Below are positions 58,583-64,000 of a DNA stretch of 64,000 nt, in pieces (position 1 is the stretch's first letter; the number at the start of each line of letters is the position of its first letter). Made by a program: the position numbers and the translations under genes. The stretch covers positions 1-64,000 of the forward strand of contig DAIQNX010000016.1 of NCBI GenBank assembly GCA_036788195.1, in the 5' to 3' direction. The DNA is from CALFXN01 sp937957815. Lineage in GTDB: Bacteria > Synergistota > Synergistia > Synergistales > Aminobacteriaceae. The notes below the pieces were generated by a model. That model had not been told where the DNA came from, ran no database searches, and saw only the letters and a program-made list of their open reading frames with translations.

Positions 58583-59283
58583 AATTTCCGGGCGACTTCG
58601 CTCTGCGCAACATCGTCGGGCGATCCTTCGATGACAATCTGCCCCTGGTGGATCAGATACGTCCTGTCCGTTATGGCAAGCGTGTCACGGACATTGTGAT
58701 CCGTCAGAAGGATGCCGAATCCCTTCGCCCTAAGGTTGAGGATGATCTGCTGGATGTCGTAGACCGCGATCGGGTCGATACCGCTAAATGGTTCGTCGAG
58801 CAGCAGGAAATTCGGCATGATCGCGAGGCAACGTGCAATCTCTACACGGCGGCGTTCCCCGCCGCTCAGAGCGTATCCATTCGTCGATGCAATCCGGGTC
58901 AGACCGAACTCATCGAGAAGGTGCTCGACGACGCTGGAACGTTCTTTCAACTCCGTACCCAATTCCTCAAGAACCAGTTCGAGATTTTCCCGAACCGTCA
59001 GACTCCGGAAAACGGAAGACTCCTGCGGGAGATATCCGACTCCGAGTTTCGCCCTTTTGTAGACGGGAAGCTGCGTTACGTCCCGGTCGCGAATGTTCAC
59101 GGACCCCGAATCGGGAGACACGAGGCCGACAATCATGTAGAACGTCGTCGTCTTGCCCGCTCCGTTCGGACCGAGAAGGCCAACGATCTCCCCCATGTGG
59201 ACATCGATATCCACCATGGAGACGACAGTGCGTCCTTTGTACGACTTGCAGAGCTTCTTCCCCTGGAGAACGCGGTCCGTCAA
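58555..59283 (-). CDS. lptB: LPS export ABC transporter ATPase LptB
   Basis: A 242-residue ATPase of the LptB2FG complex that pulls lipopolysaccharide from the inner membrane. Walker A GPNGAGKTT is at 38-46, the Q-loop GYLPQESSVF, signature ALSGGERRRVEIAR, Walker B FLLLDEPF and SGIDPIAVYDIQ. The start appears to be TTG in a TTGA overlap with the lptA stop. No other in-frame ATG lies near the N-terminus. It sits downstream of lptA. lptC, lptF and lptG are not in the window. Confidence 0.94.
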   Translation of the reverse strand: MTDRVLQGKKLCKSYKGRTVVSMVDIDVHMGEIVGLLGPNGAGKTTTFYMIVGLVSPDSGSVNIRDRDVTQLPVYKRAKLGVGYLPQESSVFRSLTVRENLELVLEELGTELKERSSVVEHLLDEFGLTRIASTNGYALSGGERRRVEIARCLAIMPNFLLLDEPFSGIDPIAVYDIQQIILNLRAKGFGILLTDHNVRDTLAITDRTYLIHQGQIVIEGSPDDVAQSEVARKFYLGDRFSW

Positions 59284-60017
59284 GGCTCGGAAGATCCCTT
59301 CAGCGGAAAGATGATCTGCGGCTTCCCCACGGCTTCGATTTTTCCCGACGATAAAAAATACACGAGAGATTCAGCTCTCAGGGTTCGATCTCCCTGAACC
59401 GCGGTCACTCCGCCTGAAACGACGATACTCCCGCGATCCTTCGAGTAGACGGCGCGCGCCCCCTTTATCGTCGTCGGAAGATCCTTCTTAGGGCTGGACT
59501 TGACCACTACTCCGCCACGCGCAGTCACATCCGTGACGGCACCTTTCGCGATATGCCCGTCGATCGACGAGGCTGAGAGAAAAACCCGGAGGTCGTCATC
59601 GACGAAGGAACGAACTTTATCGACGGAAAACGCATCTCCGGACAAAACCATGAGATCCGCATCGATCATCCTTTTCCCGAAACGTCCGCGCACACCTCCG
59701 GAAAAACGGTAATTCCGCGTCTGTTCGAACCCCGTCGCCACTTCTTCACAGGCCAGTTCGACGACGTCATCGTCCCACTTTCCATCGGCCCGGACATCGC
59801 CAATGAACCGCACCCTTTTCCCCTCCATATCGCCCTCGACAAGCCGGGCGACGAGAACAAGCCCAGCGCGCGAAAGACGTACATTGCCCTCTCCGAAAAA
59901 AAGCCCTTTCTTCGAGTCGTATCTCATGGAGTCCGCAGTCAGGTTGACCTCGGCCCCGAAGGCGACACCGGCGAGGAGAATGAAAATCACAACGGACGGG
60001 ACCAATCGAAGCCGCAT
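59280..60017 (-). CDS. lptA: LptA-like periplasmic LPS transport protein (OstA domain)
   Basis: 245 residues from ATG 60017, seven bases after AGGAGG. An N-terminal signal peptide (to about residue 22) is followed by OstA-like beta-jellyroll repeats such as VNLTADSMRYDSKKGLFFGEGNVRLS and a second TIKGARAVYSKDRGSIVVSGGVTAVQG. LptA bridges the periplasm in the Lpt pathway. Homologues are often 170-200 residues, so this one is somewhat long. Its pairing with lptB supports a diderm cell with lipopolysaccharide or a similar lipid. Confidence 0.85.
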   Translation of the reverse strand: MRLRLVPSVVIFILLAGVAFGAEVNLTADSMRYDSKKGLFFGEGNVRLSRAGLVLVARLVEGDMEGKRVRFIGDVRADGKWDDDVVELACEEVATGFEQTRNYRFSGGVRGRFGKRMIDADLMVLSGDAFSVDKVRSFVDDDLRVFLSASSIDGHIAKGAVTDVTARGGVVVKSSPKKDLPTTIKGARAVYSKDRGSIVVSGGVTAVQGDRTLRAESLVYFLSSGKIEAVGKPQIIFPLKGSSEP

Positions 60018-60057
60018 TTCCAACCCTCCTCGAGGCGCTCTGCTTTGAAGCGTAGAT

Positions 60058-60085
60058 ATTGTACCGAAAAGCGTCGTGAACTCAA
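60058..60085 (-). promoter_or_regulatory. Promoter for lptA-lptB
   Basis: On the minus strand TTGAGT (60085-60080), a 16-base spacer and TACAAT (60063-60058). The leader to the lptA ATG is about 35 bases. Confidence 0.6.
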
Positions 60086-60097
60086 AGAGAGAACCAC

Positions 60098-61555
60098 TCA
60101 GTCTTCATCCGGACCGACGAAGAATTCGGAGAGCGCCCGCACGGCCTCCTCCGCATCTGACGACGCGACCACACACGTTACCTCGCGGGATGATGCTCCG
60201 ATCATGTCGATGTTGACCCGCCTGTCGGCAAGAACAGAGAACATCCTCGACGCGATCGCGGTTCCTTCGCTGAACTGCTCGCCCGACACGGTAACCTTGG
60301 CGATTTCGGTATCGTAGGTGACCCCCTGTGCCTCGATCTCTCCGGCAAATTGCCGCGTAATGTCGATGGCCAGACTGAGGTCTTTCGACCGGACGAGAAA
60401 AGCGATGTCGTTTACCTGTCCTCTCATGACGCTCTGGACGATCATATCCGTCGCGACTCCGGAATCGGCCAGTTCGGAAAACAGACGAGAAGCCACTCCG
60501 GGAACATCCGGCACTCCCAGAACCGCAATCTTCACGACGCCCCGATCATTCTGAACCGACGTCACGCACGATCCCGCAGGGAAAACCATCCGACGCATTC
60601 CTCCAGTCCTGAGGGGATGGTAGAATCCAGCCCCGGAGATGTTTTTCTGAACGGTCGCCCCATGCCTGTCCTCCGAAAGCATGAAGAACCTGGAGCGAAC
60701 TCCGTTTCTCGTAAAGACGGCGCACATACGCCGTGCCACTTCCTCGGGATTCCGGGAACTGAACGCGATAACACTCGGCCCGGAACCGCTGATCGCGACT
60801 CCTGAACACCCCGGAATGCTCCGAACCTCCCGAAGAATCTCCTCCCCTCCCGGGAAGAGCTTCGCACGGAACGGCTGGTGAAGGCGATCTTCCATCGCCC
60901 ACGGAAGATGCTTCCAGTTGCCGGTCGCCCACGATGCCGCGAGGAGAGCCGAACGACTGAGATTATAGACCGCGTCCTTGAGCGGAACGTATTCCGGAAG
61001 GGCCTTGCGGGCTTCGGCCGTACTCACTTCAACGGCCGGAACGGCGACGACCGCCGAAATCGACACAGGCAACCGCGGCATCCGGACATAGCGCAAATCC
61101 GTGCCATCCCAACAGCTGACGACCATGCCGCCGATACATGAGGGAACCACATTGTCCGGATGGCCCTCCATGCGAACCATCAGCGTGAGCAATTCATCGA
61201 GAGAGAGAGGACGGTCGCGCAAGGCGTTCGCAAGGCAAACGCCGCCGACAACCGCGCTCGAGGAGCTCCCGAGCCCACGACACAGGGGTATCACGTTCAG
61301 ACAGCGTAACCGCAGCCCCGGAGGCACAAACCCCCATTCGCGACACGCCGTCTCGTAACATTCGATAAAAAGATTTTTCTTCGAACTGCCGAGTTCCCCG
61401 CTTCCCTCCCCTACGATCTCGGTTTCGTAGCGACCGGCCGGAAGGAGTTCATCGACATCGAACACGTTGTACAGCGTAAGCGACAATCCGACGGCATCGA
61501 ATCCCGACCCCAGGTTCGCACTCGACGCAGGCACCCTGATCCGCAGCAGGCTCAT
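60098..61555 (-). CDS. thrB: Homoserine kinase fused to tandem aspartokinase-type ACT domains
   Basis: 485 residues in two parts. Residues 1-310 are a GHMP homoserine kinase: MSLLRIRVPASSANLGSGFD, the ATP loop LCRGLGSSSSAVV near 91-103, EGHPDNVVPS and ISGSGPSVIAF. Residues about 328-485 match the C-terminal regulatory half of aspartate kinase, with ACT1 around VLGVPDVPGVASRLF...DMIVQS and ACT2 around ASRMFSVLADRRVNIDMIG. Ordinary ThrB is about 300 residues with no ACT. The ACT pair could bind threonine or lysine, suggesting feedback control, an inference. The ATG overlaps the thrC stop (ATGA). Confidence 0.93.
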   Translation of the reverse strand: MSLLRIRVPASSANLGSGFDAVGLSLTLYNVFDVDELLPAGRYETEIVGEGSGELGSSKKNLFIECYETACREWGFVPPGLRLRCLNVIPLCRGLGSSSSAVVGGVCLANALRDRPLSLDELLTLMVRMEGHPDNVVPSCIGGMVVSCWDGTDLRYVRMPRLPVSISAVVAVPAVEVSTAEARKALPEYVPLKDAVYNLSRSALLAASWATGNWKHLPWAMEDRLHQPFRAKLFPGGEEILREVRSIPGCSGVAISGSGPSVIAFSSRNPEEVARRMCAVFTRNGVRSRFFMLSEDRHGATVQKNISGAGFYHPLRTGGMRRMVFPAGSCVTSVQNDRGVVKIAVLGVPDVPGVASRLFSELADSGVATDMIVQSVMRGQVNDIAFLVRSKDLSLAIDITRQFAGEIEAQGVTYDTEIAKVTVSGEQFSEGTAIASRMFSVLADRRVNIDMIGASSREVTCVVASSDAEEAVRALSEFFVGPDED

Positions 61556-62598
61556 CGGGACAGAACCTCCAGGATAGCTTCCCAGCTTCCGGCAACGCTG
61601 ACCGGCTCGGGGAGATAGTGCATCGGCGCTTCCGGATCCTTTAGACCGTTCCCCGTCAGGACAAGAACGCCTTTCGTACCTCTCTGTATCTTGCGGTTGC
61701 GGGCAAGCCTGAGAAAAGCCGCCAGCGTCGCACAGGATGCCGGTTCCGCGAAAATTCCCTCAGTCGAAGCGAGCAGACGCTGCGCATCGAGGATTTCCCG
61801 GTCCGAAACGGAGAGAAACATTCCGTTTGTCAGTTCGACGGCGCGTTTCGCCTTGTCCGCGCTCACGGGGTTGCCGATGCGGATCGCCGTGGCAAGGGTT
61901 TCCGGCTGAATGACAGGCACTCCTCGAACCATCGGGGCGGCTCCTTCGGCCTGAACTCCGATCAGACGCGGAAGTCTCGTCGATCTCCCCGTTTCCTTGT
62001 AAAATTCGAATCCCGCGCAGTACGCGCTGATGTTCCCCGCGTTCCCGACGGGAATCATGAGCCAGTCAGGAGCGTCCGACAAATCGTCGCAGATCTCCCA
62101 AGAGGAAGATCGCTGTCCCCAGAGTCGATACGGATTGACGGAATTGACCAGCGTAATACCGAGCTCATCGGCCGCCTTTCTCGCGAACTGAAGGGCGATA
62201 TCGAAATTCCCTTCGACACAGACAGCTCTGGCACCGAACGCCAAAGCCTGCGAGAGCTTTCCAAGCGCGACCTTTCCCTTGGGCAGAAGCACGGTACACC
62301 GGATCCCGGCCGCAGCCGCGTATGCGGCTGCCGATGCAGACGTATTACCGGTCGAGGCACACACGATACCCTTCGCGCCGTCCTCGAGCGCCTTCGCCAC
62401 CGCGAGGACCATTCCGCGATCCTTGAAGGATCCCGTCGGATTCGCACCCTCAACTTTTGCGTATACCTCGACTCCCGCCTCTTCCCCGACGCGGAGCAGT
62501 CGGACAAGCGGCGTCGATCCCTCACATAGGGACAGGTTCGGCGTTTTCGGAGTCACCGGAAGAAAATCACCGTATCGCTGGAGTATTCCTGTTCGCAT
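61552..62598 (-). CDS. thrC: Threonine synthase
   Basis: 348 residues from ATG 62598 (AGGTGG upstream): MRTGILQRYGDFLPVTPKTP. A PLP fold-type II enzyme of the short class. The PLP lysine lies in NPTGSFKDRG, with CASTGNTSASAAAYAA and PVGNAGNISAYC as the phosphate and glycine loops. It converts O-phosphohomoserine to threonine, the product step after homoserine kinase, and is coupled to the thrB-ACT gene. A terminator lies just upstream of its ribosome-binding site. Confidence 0.96.
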   Translation of the reverse strand: MRTGILQRYGDFLPVTPKTPNLSLCEGSTPLVRLLRVGEEAGVEVYAKVEGANPTGSFKDRGMVLAVAKALEDGAKGIVCASTGNTSASAAAYAAAAGIRCTVLLPKGKVALGKLSQALAFGARAVCVEGNFDIALQFARKAADELGITLVNSVNPYRLWGQRSSSWEICDDLSDAPDWLMIPVGNAGNISAYCAGFEFYKETGRSTRLPRLIGVQAEGAAPMVRGVPVIQPETLATAIRIGNPVSADKAKRAVELTNGMFLSVSDREILDAQRLLASTEGIFAEPASCATLAAFLRLARNRKIQRGTKGVLVLTGNGLKDPEAPMHYLPEPVSVAGSWEAILEVLSR

Positions 62599-62618
62599 CC
62601 AATCCACCTTCCTGAACG

Positions 62619-62657
62619 AAAAAACGGCCTCCCTCGACGAAAGCCGGAAGAAGGCCG
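62619..62657 (-). terminator. Intrinsic terminator after the class II aldolase gene
   Basis: On the minus strand a stem of about nine pairs (62650-62657 with 62625-62633, including G-U pairs in RNA) and a loop of about 16 bases is followed by six T. It ends 21 bases before the thrC start, so thrC may rely on read-through or an unrecognised promoter. Confidence 0.75.
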
Positions 62658-62729
62658 CTCCTCTCAGGAATCACGATTTCGGAGGGACCCGATCATTCCG
62701 TGCGATGTCCGACATCGGGAGGTTCGGAT

Positions 62730-63989
62730 TCAATCCGAATAATCGGCGCCGCTCGTATGTTCCTGCTGAACCATTTCTGGCGAGAACTCGCTTCTCTTGT
62801 GCAGAACCTGCCGCTCCGGAGCGGCATTGTCATATCGGCGCCTTCCGATCGTCTCGACAACCTTTTCGGCCGTACCTTCAGCGTGAAACGCCTTCAGGAA
62901 GCGCGTCGCCCATTCTTCCGTCTCCGCAACGATGCGATCGATACACGGTTTCGGCTCGTTCATGATCGCCTCGCCAAAAGGCAGATTCGCTTTTTTGTAA
63001 TCCCCGCTCTTCCGGCTGTATTTCTTTCCGTCGGCCCAATCGACGATCTGGTTCCAAAGGTCCGTGGAAATTCCACGGTCGGTCTCTTTAACGTAGGAGC
63101 CGTTCTCGATGACAGCATTCCCGGTATCAAGGTCCATCTTCAGACCGAAAACAATGTTCTGGAAAAGAGTCGCTACGTTCCCTTTGGCGATTCCGTAACG
63201 ATTGAAACGTGAGACTTTCGCGAGCGGCGTCCCCGAGATGCCATGTTGCGCGATAGACACTCCGTACGGACGAATCGCATTGGCAATCTCAAGCGTACGG
63301 TCGAGATCGATCCCCTCATGCTGCCCTGTCGACGTGTCGTACGTTCCGTGCAGACTTCCGTTCGAAATCGCGAGAAGGTCAGGGTTGATCCCCCACGAGT
63401 TCAACCCACCGATGAAAAAGAGCGCTTCCCTGACCGTTGACAATTCTCCGGGACCCTTTATTTCTCCAACCTCGACCTCGAGCCCGAGATATGACGGAAT
63501 GCTCATACAGACATCCCGCGTCGCGCACAGGTTCTCCCAGTCGGCAAGGTGAGATGCGTCCACGGCAAAAGACGTCCAGCCCCTCCGAACGAGATCGGGA
63601 ATATGCGCAACCGACTTCTGGACATCTTCGGCAGATTTTATGCCATAGTGATCCACGTGAAGCCCGAAAATAACCCCGTGCCCCAGTTCGGCCGAAAATC
63701 GGGCGGCATATTCGGGCAGCGACGCGAAGGATCCGTAACAATAAGAATCCTCCGATTTCGCGATTTCGATGTAGACGGCGGCGTTACATGCCTTGGCGGC
63801 TTTGAGCACTCCCTTGACCGTCAAAGGACTCCTGGCGTTAGCCGCGAGAACGATCGCTTCATTCTCCCGCGCCGCAGCGACGATATCCCTCCCGCTCACC
63901 AGTCCAAGTTTCTCTGACCCCCAAAGCGCCCTGACATTCAGAGGACGCTTCGCGAGCATTTCCCGATATGCGCTTCCTCCCGTATCCAT
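62730..63989 (-). CDS. Class II fructose-bisphosphate aldolase-family protein
   Basis: 419 residues from ATG 63989; no ribosome-binding site is visible in the last 11 bases of the window, so the start is provisional. Zinc-ligand histidines occur in FGLHVDHYGIK, SNGSLHGTYDTST and IAQHGISGTPL, the order of class II aldolases. The family cleaves fructose-1,6-bisphosphate or related ketose bisphosphates. It is longer than E. coli FbaA (about 359), with extra residues at the C-terminus rich in charged and Gln residues. It ends at the terminator before thrC. Confidence 0.85.
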   Translation of the reverse strand: MDTGGSAYREMLAKRPLNVRALWGSEKLGLVSGRDIVAAARENEAIVLAANARSPLTVKGVLKAAKACNAAVYIEIAKSEDSYCYGSFASLPEYAARFSAELGHGVIFGLHVDHYGIKSAEDVQKSVAHIPDLVRRGWTSFAVDASHLADWENLCATRDVCMSIPSYLGLEVEVGEIKGPGELSTVREALFFIGGLNSWGINPDLLAISNGSLHGTYDTSTGQHEGIDLDRTLEIANAIRPYGVSIAQHGISGTPLAKVSRFNRYGIAKGNVATLFQNIVFGLKMDLDTGNAVIENGSYVKETDRGISTDLWNQIVDWADGKKYSRKSGDYKKANLPFGEAIMNEPKPCIDRIVAETEEWATRFLKAFHAEGTAEKVVETIGRRRYDNAAPERQVLHKRSEFSPEMVQQEHTSGADYSD

Positions 63990-64000
63990 AGAAAAAGCAC

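Overview
The window looks like one contiguous stretch of core chromosome from an anaerobic, diderm bacterium, most likely a member of the Synergistota. This assignment is an inference from gene content. The str operon and rpoBC are joined through an L7Ae-type protein as in Firmicutes and Thermotogae. RpoC is very long (1658 residues) with lineage-type insertions. LptA and LptB imply an outer membrane. A mre-mrd-min-rodA morphogenesis cluster, a membrane pyrophosphatase, a Rex fragment and a hydrogenase-maturation peptidase fit a fermentative anaerobe. GC content is moderately high by eye (not counted). No IS element, prophage, CRISPR array or integrase was seen, and no stretch longer than about 300 bases lacks a gene.

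Layout, with nearly everything on the minus strand (listed by increasing coordinate, so transcription runs right to left). 1-12058: tuf (start only), fusA, rpsG, rpsL, L7Ae-like gene, rpoC, rpoB. 12114-12304: rpoB promoter, terminator, tRNA-Leu(CAG) and its promoter. 12358-18916: tsaC, tgt, tatD, metG, rsmI and a trmN6-like methyltransferase. 18913-26302: smc, rng and the paired radical-SAM genes of the TIGR03936/TIGR03960 type. 26299-34014: rodA, minE, minD, minC, mrdA, mreD, mreC, mreB, radC. 34011-39516: MBL-fold hydrolase, dtd, rel, recJ, lapA. 39535-41122: a radical-SAM enzyme with its own promoter, then the secF terminator. 41142-43901: secF, secD, yajC. 43974-44294: rex 3' end, a 100-N scaffold gap, and the start of a probable ridA. 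44338-47718: eno, an S4-domain protein, dnaG. 47800-52673: hppA, AI-2E family transporter, guaA. 52784-54850: groL and groS behind a perfect CIRCE operator. 54887-58078: tsaD, an unknown secreted protein, murJ. 58118-58582: the only plus-strand gene, an M52 hydrogenase-maturation peptidase. 58555-60085: lptB, lptA. 60098-62598: a homoserine kinase fused to aspartokinase-type ACT domains, and thrC. 62730-63989: class II aldolase.

The genes form tightly packed operons, many with 4-nt ATGA overlaps. The main themes are information processing (translation, transcription, replication, tRNA modification), cell shape and division-site placement, protein export, envelope biogenesis and stress control (Rel, HrcA/CIRCE).

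The observations most worth a second look are: (1) the ThrB-ACT fusion, which suggests allosteric control of homoserine kinase; (2) two places, before the L7Ae gene and before rpoB, where a terminator hairpin carries a perfect TTGACA promoter element in its loop region; (3) a roughly 330-residue insertion near the RpoC C-terminus containing three similar short segments; (4) the lone hydrogenase peptidase in reverse orientation; (5) an orphan radical-SAM enzyme. No wholly new multi-gene system was recognised.
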